Below are positions 1-5,729 of a DNA stretch of 10,581 bases, one piece after another. Both the position numbers and the translations under genes were made by a program. Below the pieces are notes generated by a model. The model worked only from the letters and a program-made list of their open reading frames with translations. It was not told the DNA's origin and did no database searches. The DNA is taken from positions 1 to 10,581 of the forward strand of contig USJY01000022.1 in NCBI GenBank assembly GCA_900555065.1. The letters are read 5' to 3'. This DNA is from an uncultured Eubacteriales bacterium. Its GTDB lineage: Bacteria; Bacillota; Clostridia; Oscillospirales; UMGS1783. Numbering within the stretch: the first letter of the stretch is position 1; each line of letters starts with the position of its first letter.

Positions 1-257
1 TTATAATTCTCATCTACTATTCGAATGGAAGACCAAGTCTGTATATCACTGGTCCAGGTGTTACCAACAGGATCTGAGAAGTACAACAGCAGAGTTTTAT
101 CATCACTCTGTACTTCTACTCTATCAAGAGTAAACTCGTCTGCCGCTTCTGCTATGGTCACTAAGCTTATGCCTTCAAACACGTTCGACAGGGCCGGGAG
201 CCCCAGTATCATACAAAAGCAAAGCGCCAGAGCAAGAAAACTCTTTGTCTTTTTCAT
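1..257 (-). CDS. Secreted protein of unknown function, N-terminal part (runs off left edge)
   Basis: The 5' end of a gene whose remainder lies beyond the window; 85 codons are visible and no stop occurs. The ATG at 257-255 is preceded by GGAGGGAG (271-264) with 6 bases between, a good ribosome binding site that fixes the start. The N-terminus is a typical Sec signal peptide: MKKTK, a hydrophobic stretch (about residues 7-23), then a longer linker ending in ...IAEAAD, where signal peptidase I could cut near residue 38 or 39. The mature part begins with acidic, beta-prone sequence (DEFTLDRVEVQSDDKTLLLY), as is common in Ig-like or surface-attached Firmicutes proteins, but no named domain can be assigned from so little. 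It diverges from the AraC-type regulator at 438, which could control it; that is inference from position. It shares the AT-rich composition of that regulator. Confidence 0.8.
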   Translation of the reverse strand, partial: MKKTKSFLALALCFCMILGLPALSNVFEGISLVTIAEAADEFTLDRVEVQSDDKTLLLYFSDPVGNTWTSDIQTWSSIRIVDENY

Positions 258-292
258 AAACTTCTCCCTCCATTATAAAAAACATACGCCAA

Positions 293-312
293 AAGCGCTG
301 ACCGGAAGCGCT
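293..312. repeat. Two AAGCGCT repeats in the leader of the secreted protein gene
   Basis: AAGCGCT occurs at 293-299 and 306-312, 13 bp apart start to start. AGCGCT is itself a palindrome, so the pair is both a direct repeat and a potential 6-bp hairpin with a 7-base loop. It lies just downstream of the predicted start site near 315, where a repressor or RNA hairpin could act. A partial third copy (AAAGCGAT) begins at 357. A regulatory role is a guess. Confidence 0.3.
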
Positions 313-321
313 ATCGGTTTA

Positions 322-350
322 ATAATAAAATATTTTTCACATCAATTCAA
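322..350 (-). promoter_or_regulatory. Predicted sigma-A promoter for the secreted protein gene
   Basis: Minus strand: -35 TTGAAT (350-345), 17-bp spacer, -10 TATTAT (327-322). Transcription would start near 315, giving a leader of about 58 bases to the ATG at 257. It lies back to back with the regulator's promoter, which has an identical -35 hexamer. Confidence 0.5.
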
Positions 351-393
351 TTACACAAAAGCGATAATTAATTAAGAAATTGTGCAAAGCCTG

Positions 394-422
394 TTGAATC
401 AGAGAACAACTTGGTTTACAAT
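394..422 (+). promoter_or_regulatory. Predicted sigma-A promoter for the AraC-family regulator
   Basis: Plus strand: -35 TTGAAT (394-399), 17-bp spacer, -10 TACAAT (417-422). Predicted start near 429 leaves only about 9 bases before the ATG at 438. This makes the in-frame upstream TTG at 411 unlikely as a start, since it lies inside the promoter. Confidence 0.45.
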
Positions 423-437
423 GGTTTTGGTGATAAA

Positions 438-1229
438 ATGAATATATATAATATAGGATACAACAGTATTCTATGCGAAAAAAATGGAAAAATTTTGCTG
501 GAAAACAGGGCGTATGATTCGGTATATATAATTAAATCCAATTGTAGAATAAAGCTTGCAGAAAAAGAATACAAGGTTTTCCCCGACTGCCTTATACTTG
601 TAAACAAAGGAAGCGCTATGGAGGTTACAGCCCTTGATAGCCCTGTATTTGCAAATTATTTTTGTTACAGGGAAAAGGTCGCAGATATTCCGGAATATAC
701 AGAAGATATGCGCTGCAATGAGCTTTCCGCCATTGTAAAAACAATGAAGAGCGAGGAAATGAAGCAGCAAGCCAGTTACCGCGACATACTGGGGCATTAC
801 GGGCAAATATTTTTTCTTGTGGCAAAAAGGGCTATTGCCGAAAAGGAAACTATGCAGAAAATACATCCGTTTTACAAGCTGAGAGAAGATATATATAACC
901 AGCCATATAAAAAATGGAATATAGAGGAAATCATATCTGCATCCGGACTCAGCCGCAGACAATTTTACTACAGCTACAAAGCGGTATTCAACACGTCAAT
1001 AAAGCAAGATATTATTGCCAGCCGAATGGACTACGCAAAATATCTGCTTACCAATACGGATATGCGGATAAGCCAGATTGCAGAGAACTGTTGTTACAAC
1101 AGCGACCAACACTTTGTACAAAGCTTTTTAAAACGATATGGAGTGACGCCCACAGACTTTCGCTTTGTATTCCTTAGATTTCATGTTGACCGCAAGCAGA
1201 AACAGTCTGAAAATCACAAGTCGCCATAA
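438..1229 (+). CDS. AraC/XylS-family transcriptional regulator
   Basis: A 263-residue DNA-binding regulator. The C-terminal third carries the two helix-turn-helix units of the AraC family. The first is about residues 161-181 (WNIEEIISASGLSRRQFYYS); the second is about 210-232 (ISQIAENCCYNSDQHFVQSF), followed by the family signature KRYGVTPTDFR. The N-terminal part (about 1-150) would be the ligand-binding or dimerisation region; it is divergent and gives no hint of the effector. Length is normal for the family. I chose the ATG at 438 over an in-frame TTG at 411 because a promoter overlaps the TTG; the ribosome binding site before 438 is weak (GGTGAT). A six-codon ORF at 421-441 overlaps the start by ATGA and is probably chance. 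The gene is AT-rich, unlike those right of 1400. It diverges from a secreted protein gene, a plausible target. Family assignment is firm; the regulon is unknown. Confidence 0.93.
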   Translation: MNIYNIGYNSILCEKNGKILLENRAYDSVYIIKSNCRIKLAEKEYKVFPDCLILVNKGSAMEVTALDSPVFANYFCYREKVADIPEYTEDMRCNELSAIVKTMKSEEMKQQASYRDILGHYGQIFFLVAKRAIAEKETMQKIHPFYKLREDIYNQPYKKWNIEEIISASGLSRRQFYYSYKAVFNTSIKQDIIASRMDYAKYLLTNTDMRISQIAENCCYNSDQHFVQSFLKRYGVTPTDFRFVFLRFHVDRKQKQSENHKSP

Positions 1230-1315
1230 TCAATACAGGCAGTTACCATTTCAGGGGATTTTTCAATCTCATTTCCCTTTTCAGAATGCATCACAGCAAG
1301 AATATTTTCTTTCAT
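1214..1315 (-). CDS. Possible 33-residue peptide or gene remnant
   Basis: A short ORF from ATG (1315-1313) to TGA (1216-1214), overlapping the 3' end of the AraC gene by 16 bp on the opposite strand. The peptide begins MKENILAVMHSEKGNEIEKS and ends ACIDYGDL. Its composition is protein-like and shares the AT-rich codon use of the left end. No ribosome binding site is visible before the ATG, and no family is recognisable. It may be chance, a real small peptide, or the truncated start of a lost gene at the edge of the AT-rich segment. Confidence 0.2.
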   Translation of the reverse strand: MKENILAVMHSEKGNEIEKSPEMVTACIDYGDL

Positions 1316-1344
1316 TAAGCAGAACTGCTGGTGCGAATGGGATG

Positions 1345-1361
1345 AAAAGAGGCGCTGCCTC
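1345..1361 (-). terminator. Terminator after the hydro-lyase beta subunit gene
   Basis: On the minus strand GAGGC (1361-1357), loop AGC, GCCTC (1353-1349), then TTTT (1348-1345). It lies about 40 bp after the stop at 1400 and close to the switch between GC-rich and AT-rich DNA. The stem is short (5 bp plus possible G-U pairs), so efficiency is uncertain. Confidence 0.5.
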
Positions 1362-1399
1362 CCTTAATTTCAAAAATTTATATTAAACAGCACTTTTAT

Positions 1400-1966
1400 T
1401 TACGGATTGAGAACGGCGGCGTACTTCTTGCGGCCCTCCGCGAACAGGTCGCCGCCCGTGGGATCGAGCCCGACGATGAGCGGAAAGTCTTCCACATACA
1501 GGCGCTTGACCGATTCGCAACCCAGGTGCTCGAACGCGATGACTTCGCAGGACTTGATTCTGGCGGCGGCGAGCACGCCCGCGCCGCCGATGGCGCACAG
1601 ATAGACGCCGCCGTTGCGCACGACGGCGTCCTTCACCGCCTGCGCGCGTTCGCCCTTGCCGATCATGCCGCACAGGCCGAGATCGAGCAGGCGCGGCGCG
1701 TATGGATCCATCCGGCCCGAAGTGGTCGGCCCGCACGAGCCAATAATTCCGCCCGGGGGCGTCTGCGTCGGCCCGGCGTAGTAAATGACTGCGTCGCGCA
1801 GTGAAAACGGCAGCGGTTCGCCGGCGTCCAGCAGCCGGAACAGCTCCTTGTGCGCCGCGTCGCGCGCCGTATAGACCGTGCCCGTAAGCAAGACACGGTC
1901 CCCTGCGCGCAGGCTGGGCGCGCTGGCGCGCAGGTTCTCAACCTGGATCCGGTGTTCCTGTTCCAC
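1400..1966 (-). CDS. Beta subunit of a tartrate dehydratase/class I fumarase-type Fe-S hydro-lyase
   Basis: A 188-residue protein matching the beta (C-terminal) domain of iron-sulfur-dependent hydro-lyases of the TtdB/FumA-C family. These reversibly add or remove water on dicarboxylates such as fumarate/malate or tartrate/oxaloacetate. Conserved blocks are GTVYTARDAAHK (29-40), GPTTSGRMD (79-87) for substrate binding, IGKG (102-105) and the end block HLGCESVKRLYVEDFP (about 147-162). Length is normal for a stand-alone beta subunit. The [4Fe-4S] cluster is carried by the alpha subunit, which is usually encoded directly upstream; here the upstream gene is a DivIVA-like protein, so the partner must be elsewhere or absent. 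The start is a GTG at 1966-1964, supported by AGGGGGA (1979-1973) with 6 bases between. A terminator hairpin abuts this ribosome binding site, leaving no room for a promoter between them. Fumarate versus tartrate specificity cannot be read from the sequence. Confidence 0.9.
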   Translation of the reverse strand: MEQEHRIQVENLRASAPSLRAGDRVLLTGTVYTARDAAHKELFRLLDAGEPLPFSLRDAVIYYAGPTQTPPGGIIGSCGPTTSGRMDPYAPRLLDLGLCGMIGKGERAQAVKDAVVRNGGVYLCAIGGAGVLAAARIKSCEVIAFEHLGCESVKRLYVEDFPLIVGLDPTGGDLFAEGRKKYAAVLNP

Positions 1967-1980
1967 ACATATTCCCCCTG

Positions 1981-2027
1981 AAAAACCGGCTGCGAAACGG
2001 GGTATTCCCTCCCCCCTTCGCAGCCGG
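1981..2027 (-). terminator. Strong terminator/attenuator between the DivIVA-like and hydro-lyase genes
   Basis: Minus strand: CCGGCTGCGAA (2027-2017), a 20-base loop, TTCGCAGCCGG (1996-1986), then TTTTT (1985-1981). The 11-bp stem is perfect. It starts 16 bases after the DivIVA-like stop, and its T tract ends 1 base before the next gene's ribosome binding site. The loop holds a G-run and a CCCC that could pair within the loop or with the downstream GGGGG of that site. It may end the upstream transcript, attenuate read-through into the hydro-lyase gene, or both. Confidence 0.85.
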
Positions 2028-2043
2028 CGGATTCGTCACTTTG

Positions 2044-3648
2044 TTACAGCGGCCAGTCCGGCTCGGCGGGCTTTTCCGCGTCCGCCCCGTTTTCGCCGAG
2101 CATGCTTATGAGGTGATTGTCCGTGATGCTCAGCGTGTCGCTGATGTTCTTGAACAGGGTGTTGACGCTGCCAGTCGCGCTCTCGTAATTGGCCTGGATT
2201 TCCCGGACCTCGTCCTGCATGGCGCGAATGCGGCGCTGCATCTCCGTCAGGCTCGCGACGCCGTCCGCCATGATCTGGCGGCTGGACTGCTCCGCCTCAT
2301 AAATCAACTCCGCGGCCTTGCGGCGCGCGTCCGACACAAGGCGGGACACGTTGTTCTTGATATCGTCATACAGCCGGCTCTTATCGTACAGAATGCGCAG
2401 TTCTTCCGTGCCGGGCACGTTTTCATTTTTCTTGAGCTGATCGTTGAGCGACTGCAGACGGTTGTTTTCCGCCTCCAGCATGACGGCTTTGTCCTGCGCT
2501 TCGCGCAGTTTCGTCTCCAGCTCCAGCCTGTCCGTCTCCTTCTCCGCCGCCTGCTCCGACTCGCTCTGCATGATTGCGATCCGGTTGCTCAGCAGCTTGT
2601 TCTGGCTGAACAGGTTCTCAGCCTTCTGCTCGGCCTGGGCCAGTTCCGCTTCAAGCTGCGCGTGCTGCGCCTGTTCCTTTGCCAGCAGCGCTTCGGCTTT
2701 GGCCTGTTCAGCCTGGGCCTTGGAAGTCTCGGTCTGGGCCTGCTCCACCTGCAGCGCGGTCTGTGCGCGCAGGGACTCGAGCTGGCGTTCCAGCTCCGCA
2801 CTGTTATCCGGCGCGGCCTGCGCGTCCGCAAGGCGTTTTGTGAGCGCGTCCGCAGAGGCGTTTGCCTCCGCGACCTGGGCCTCCAGCCCGTCGATACGGT
2901 TCTTGGCCTCGATCAGCGCCGCCTGGGCCTTCTGGAGTTTCTGGTCCGTGTCGGCCTTGAGCGCGTCATACTCTTCCTGGATCATGCGCACCTGCTGTTC
3001 CGATTCCACCTTGACCGAATCGAGCGCGGCTTTGGGGAGCCCGCCCTCTTCCGCCGCCGCGGCCATGCGGTCGCGCAGCGACTGCAACTGCTGCTCCAGC
3101 GCGGTCTCCCTGTCTGTAGCGGCGCGCAGTTCGTCGCGCATCCGCAGCAGGGCGTTGGCCATCTGCTCCTGCTTGGAGAGATCGGCCGCGGGCGACTGCG
3201 CCTTCAGCTCGGCATACGCCGATTGCAATGATTTGTGGTCCGCCTCCAGCGCACGGTATTTCTCAGCGAGCACGGCATCGCCGTCCCCGCGCTCAATGAC
3301 TGCGTTGAACCGGCGCTCCGACTCCTCCAGCGCCTCCGACTGCTCCGCAAGCTGGCGCTTCAGATCCGCGACCTCCTGATCCGAGTGGCCGCCGGCCTGC
3401 GCTTCGTCCTGCAGACGGCGCAGCTCCTCCTGCAGGCGGCTGACTTCCTGCGCGTTGCTGGTCGCCGCGGACTTGAGCGAGTTGTTCTCCTGCGTCAGCC
3501 GCTTAATCGTCTCCGCCATCGCCTTGGACTGCCGGTCGAACCAGTCCTGGTTCTCCGCTGCAGCGCGGTTGATTCCATCTATGTACTCAATGACGTCTTC
3601 TTTATTAAATCCACCGATTGCCGAACGAAATAATTGCTCTTCCGCCAC
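2044..3648 (-). CDS. DivIVA-like long coiled-coil protein
   Basis: A 534-residue protein with a DivIVA-type N-terminus followed by a very long coiled coil. The N-terminal block FRSAIGGFNKEDVIEYIDGI (residues 7-26) resembles the membrane-curvature-sensing start of DivIVA/GpsB proteins. Residues about 35-430 are rich in Ala, Gln, Glu, Lys and Leu with heptad spacing and almost no Pro or aromatic residues. A second helical segment (about 430-515, with NNVSRLVSDARRKAAELIYE) resembles DivIVA C-terminal helices, and a short acidic tail ends in PDWPL. Typical DivIVA is about 160-230 residues, so this one is much extended. A role in cell pole or septum organisation is inferred from the family. Start choice: AGGAG (3663-3659) is 1 base from a GTG at 3657 but 10 from a GTG at 3648, so I prefer 3648; the upstream start would add MAR. 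Promoter and terminator both look dedicated to this gene. Confidence 0.85.
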   Translation of the reverse strand: MAEEQLFRSAIGGFNKEDVIEYIDGINRAAAENQDWFDRQSKAMAETIKRLTQENNSLKSAATSNAQEVSRLQEELRRLQDEAQAGGHSDQEVADLKRQLAEQSEALEESERRFNAVIERGDGDAVLAEKYRALEADHKSLQSAYAELKAQSPAADLSKQEQMANALLRMRDELRAATDRETALEQQLQSLRDRMAAAAEEGGLPKAALDSVKVESEQQVRMIQEEYDALKADTDQKLQKAQAALIEAKNRIDGLEAQVAEANASADALTKRLADAQAAPDNSAELERQLESLRAQTALQVEQAQTETSKAQAEQAKAEALLAKEQAQHAQLEAELAQAEQKAENLFSQNKLLSNRIAIMQSESEQAAEKETDRLELETKLREAQDKAVMLEAENNRLQSLNDQLKKNENVPGTEELRILYDKSRLYDDIKNNVSRLVSDARRKAAELIYEAEQSSRQIMADGVASLTEMQRRIRAMQDEVREIQANYESATGSVNTLFKNISDTLSITDNHLISMLGENGADAEKPAEPDWPL

Positions 3649-3704
3649 TCGTGCCACGCTCCTATACCGTAAAATTCAATACAGCAAGAATTAAGCTCCC
3701 ACTT

Positions 3705-3733
3705 TTAATACAGGATACCATAAATAGGCACAA
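3705..3733 (-). promoter_or_regulatory. Possible promoter for the DivIVA-like gene
   Basis: Minus strand: TTGTGC (3733-3728), 17-bp spacer, TATTAA (3710-3705). Start would be near 3698, about 50 bases before the GTG at 3648. The hexamers are only moderate matches, but they sit in the AT-rich part of an otherwise GC-rich gap. Confidence 0.35.
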
Positions 3734-3820
3734 AAAACAATAGTTTGTTGAAAATTGCCGTAAACTTGTCATCCGTATCAAAAACGCGGGCGTTCAGGGC
3801 GGTTTTTTTGACCCGAAACC

Positions 3821-3856
3821 TAAAACGGCCCTTCCGCTGCAGCGCAGCGAAAGGGC
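3821..3856 (-). terminator. Main terminator after the E2-like acyltransferase gene
   Basis: Minus strand: GCCCTTTCGCTGC (3856-3844), loop GCT, GCAGCGGAAGGGC (3840-3828), then CGTTTT. The stem is 13 bp with one mismatch. It lies about 46 bp past the stop codon and is the stronger of two tandem terminators. Confidence 0.75.
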
Positions 3857-3867
3857 GGAATATCTGT

Positions 3868-3885
3868 AAAACCGGCGGGCGCCGG
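3868..3885 (-). terminator. First of two tandem terminators after the E2-like gene
   Basis: Minus strand: CCGGCG, two bases, CGCCGG (3885-3872), followed by TTTT (3871-3868). The tiny loop means the inner pairs must open, so it is probably weaker than the terminator that follows at 3856-3821. It lies 17 bp after the stop at 3903. Confidence 0.45.
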
Positions 3886-3902
3886 CATTGCATGGCGGGC
3901 GG

Positions 3903-4751
3903 TCACTGCTTGGGCGGCGCGGGACGCTCTTCCAGCATGGCCGGGTGATGGATGTACTTTTTCATAAGCTTGGTCGAACGCGCGTAATACAGACCGTCGC
4001 AGATGCGCTCGTCGGTCACAATGCCGAGCTGCAGAATTTTTTTGATTTCCACACGCTCTTTGCCCACTACGACCGCTTTGTACTTCTCCTTGCCCAGCGA
4101 TATGAACTGGCTCGTCGTACCAAAGTTGTAAATATGGTGGAAAATCGTGTCTATCCCGAGAGATTTCAGGTTGGTGATGAAAAACGACGAGTGGAAGGGG
4201 CTTGCCTCGACGACGGCTCCGGGCATGAGGTTATGCCTGTCCAGAAGGCTGAGGAATTTCACAATGAACCAGATAATGCAATATGGTACGGACGTGACGA
4301 TCTTCGCGAGTTTGTCGGTGGCGTTCTGGTTGCCCTCCTGCACGGTCTCGTCGATGGCAGCGGCGATTTTGTCCGCAATCTCCGCAAGAGTTTCATCGCC
4401 CCTGAAATGCAGCTTAATCGTCGTTTCCTCGGATGTGCCGCGCAGGGAGCGGTGTACTACAAAAGACACCACGATGCTGTTGCGCTGGTATGTCTTGCCG
4501 CCGATGACGAAGCGGTTGAGCTGCGGACGCTGGTACATCGTGCGTACCATGGAGGCGATGAGAATCTGCATATATGTGCGCGTCACACCGGCCGCCGCCT
4601 GCGCCCGGATATACTCGTCCATCGGCCTGCAGTCGACTTCCTCAAACATCATATTGGTCGCGTCGTTCCTGTGGTACATAATATAAGGCACGATTTTGGA
4701 AAACGGGTCCAGGTTCTTCAAAAGGTTACCGTCAGGACGTTTTGAAAACAT
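3903..4751 (-). CDS. 2-oxoacid dehydrogenase E2 catalytic-domain-like (CAT-fold) acyltransferase homologue
   Basis: A 282-residue protein resembling the catalytic domain of dihydrolipoamide acyltransferase (E2), of the chloramphenicol acetyltransferase fold. It has no lipoyl domain or peripheral-subunit-binding domain, so it is not a normal E2. Recognisable parts are the N-terminal entry (MFSKRPDG...NLDPFSKI), ERPQLNRF-like QRPQLNRF (74-82), the mid-sheet FITNLKSLGID (191-201) corresponding to the E2 SNLGMFGI region, and the end motif DERICDG (247-253). In E2 and CAT enzymes this last motif is HxxxDG with a catalytic histidine; here the expected histidine (as in DHRxxDG) is Glu248, while Arg249, Asp252 and Gly253 remain. 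Related stand-alone Firmicutes proteins, as far as I recall, share this change, so the function may be non-catalytic or use another mechanism. The ATG at 4751 has AGGAGG (4764-4759) 7 bases upstream; in-frame codons up to 4802 are excluded by this. It could be partly co-transcribed with pnuC, 98 bp upstream. Confidence 0.82.
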   Translation of the reverse strand: MFSKRPDGNLLKNLDPFSKIVPYIMYHRNDATNMMFEEVDCRPMDEYIRAQAAAGVTRTYMQILIASMVRTMYQRPQLNRFVIGGKTYQRNSIVVSFVVHRSLRGTSEETTIKLHFRGDETLAEIADKIAAAIDETVQEGNQNATDKLAKIVTSVPYCIIWFIVKFLSLLDRHNLMPGAVVEASPFHSSFFITNLKSLGIDTIFHHIYNFGTTSQFISLGKEKYKAVVVGKERVEIKKILQLGIVTDERICDGLYYARSTKLMKKYIHHPAMLEERPAPPKQ

Positions 4752-4790
4752 ACGGTTCCCTCCTTTCCTTTTTATTGGATATGACAATTT

Positions 4791-4819
4791 ACGATACCAC
4801 AATACCTCGCGAATTGCAA
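4791..4819 (-). promoter_or_regulatory. Possible promoter for the E2-like gene
   Basis: Minus strand: TTGCAA (4819-4814), 17-bp spacer, TATCGT (4796-4791); start near 4784, about 33 bases before the ATG. It lies in the AT-rich 98-bp gap after pnuC, where I see no GC-rich terminator hairpin, so read-through from pnuC is also possible. Confidence 0.35.
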
Positions 4820-4849
4820 TATTTTATCAATGAAAAATCATAAAAAAAT

Positions 4850-5584
4850 TTACAATTCACCATGTTGCGCCCCTGCGCCGGCTTCCAGCGTTCTTTCCTG
4901 CCGCTTCTGTATTTTCAGCCAGTTGACAAAGCCGTAGACGTCGTTGACAAGAAATATGAGAAAGCATATTGTTACGGATATATACGATATATCCGTCAGC
5001 GAAGCCAGGACCCAGAGTACGACCAGCACAATATCGTTCGCCGCATAGGCAAGCGCGAACAGGGGACTGCGTTTATAGGTCAGCCAGACGGCGACAAAGC
5101 TCGTTGTGACAGAAATTGTGCTCGGCACCATGTTCGCCGTATGAAATGCGTCGAGTATGAAGTAAAAAACAAATGTGACAAGCGCGGCCATGACGGCCAT
5201 CCACAGAATTTCCCGGCCTTTCAGCCGGTTTATCCGGACCTCCGCCCGGTTCCCGTCATACGGATGTTTCTACCATGTGATCCATGCGAAAACAGCCATG
5301 GGCGCCGTCATGCCCAAATATGTTATCATTTCGCCGCAATAGGCGAATGCATAGGATATCATGCCGTATAACGCGCTGAATACAACGATCAGAAACTGCC
5401 CGAACGGATTGCCTTTTGCATTGAAGATCAGCGCGGTCACGCCGATGACGGACGCGCACAGCGTCAGTATGTTTTTTCGGTCAAAAATGAAAAAGAACAG
5501 TACGATACACGATACCGAAACAAGCCACAATCCCTTTTCCCCTTTTGTAAAATAACGGCTCGCCGCACAGAGTTTCCTGAACAT
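4850..5584 (-). pseudogene. pnuC: PnuC-type nicotinamide riboside transporter with one in-frame TAG codon
   Basis: PnuC is a membrane protein that takes up nicotinamide riboside by facilitated diffusion for NAD synthesis. Codons 1-104 encode the N-terminal half, with hydrophobic segments and the family blocks GVTALIFNAKGN (about 48-59), SALYGMISYAFAYCGEM and MTAPMAVFAWITW. Codon 105 (5272-5270) is TAG. The same frame continues without a gap: KHPYDGNRAEVRINRLKGRE, further hydrophobic segments, then AANDIVLVVLWVLA and NDVYGFVNWLKIQKRQ, ending at TAA (4852-4850). There is no frameshift; the total of 244 codons fits a full-length PnuC. In relatives this position in the loop after ...W usually holds a Leu-like residue, so a single TTG-to-TAG change could explain it. 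The alpha-galactosidase here ends in TAG, so general recoding of TAG is not evident. The start has AAGGAGG (5598-5592) 7 bases upstream. It is either a fresh nonsense mutation, a sequencing error, or a suppressed stop. Confidence 0.85.
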
Positions 5585-5694
5585 ATGTATGCCTCCTTAT
5601 TTACAAAAAAAATAAGCACCCGTTCGCACATCTTCAAAGACCTTACGATGTGCGACGAATGCCAGTGCATTTCCCACCCGGTGGCGGTTTTATC
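5585..5694 (-). ncRNA. Structured pnuC leader, candidate cis-regulatory RNA
   Basis: The roughly 110-base leader between the predicted start site (about 5694) and the pnuC ATG can form successive hairpins. They are CCAC/GTGG (5684-5681 with 5677-5674), AATGC/GCATT (5671-5667 with 5662-5658), a 9-bp TCGCACATC/GATGTGCGA stem with a 14-base loop (5655-5624), and an AT-only 7-bp stem CTTATTT/AAATAAG (5616-5610 with 5602-5596). The last takes in the first three bases of the ribosome binding site. A T-rich run (5613-5605) sits within it. Between the third and fourth stems is GGGTGC, whose GGTGC could pair with GCACT of the second hairpin as an alternative fold. pnuC genes are often riboswitch- or NadR/NrtR-controlled in other bacteria, but I do not recognise a known riboswitch class here; the TPP motif CTGAGA is absent. 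Confidence 0.35.
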
Positions 5695-5700
5695 GCGGTT

Positions 5701-5729
5701 ATTATAACCGATTTTCTGCGGAATGTCAA
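5701..5729 (-). promoter_or_regulatory. Consensus sigma-A promoter for pnuC
   Basis: Minus strand: TTGACA (5729-5724), 17-bp spacer, TATAAT (5706-5701), a perfect match to the consensus with ideal spacing. Start near 5694. The strength of the promoter suggests control is exerted afterwards, by the leader or by a repressor. An inverted TGTCAA copy lies upstream at 5761-5756 on the same strand (26 bases apart), which could be an operator half-site or chance. Confidence 0.85.

Noticed and set aside
411..437. TTG at 411 as start of the AraC-family regulator
   Set aside because: It lies between the -35 and -10 boxes of the predicted promoter and has no ribosome binding site; the ATG at 438 fits better.
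2041..3633. Long plus-strand open frames (up to 396 codons) opposite the DivIVA-like gene
   Set aside because: They mirror the GC-rich coiled-coil gene; their Leu/Arg- or Ser/Ala-rich, low-complexity composition and lack of ribosome binding sites mark them as shadows.
5201..5272. A frameshift splitting pnuC into two genes, or reinitiation at the internal ATG at 5200
   Set aside because: The distance between the TAG at 5270 and the final TAA at 4850 is a multiple of three, and the conserved sequence resumes in the same frame directly after the TAG, so it is a nonsense codon rather than a frameshift. The ATG at 5200 lies within a conserved stretch and lacks a clear ribosome binding site.
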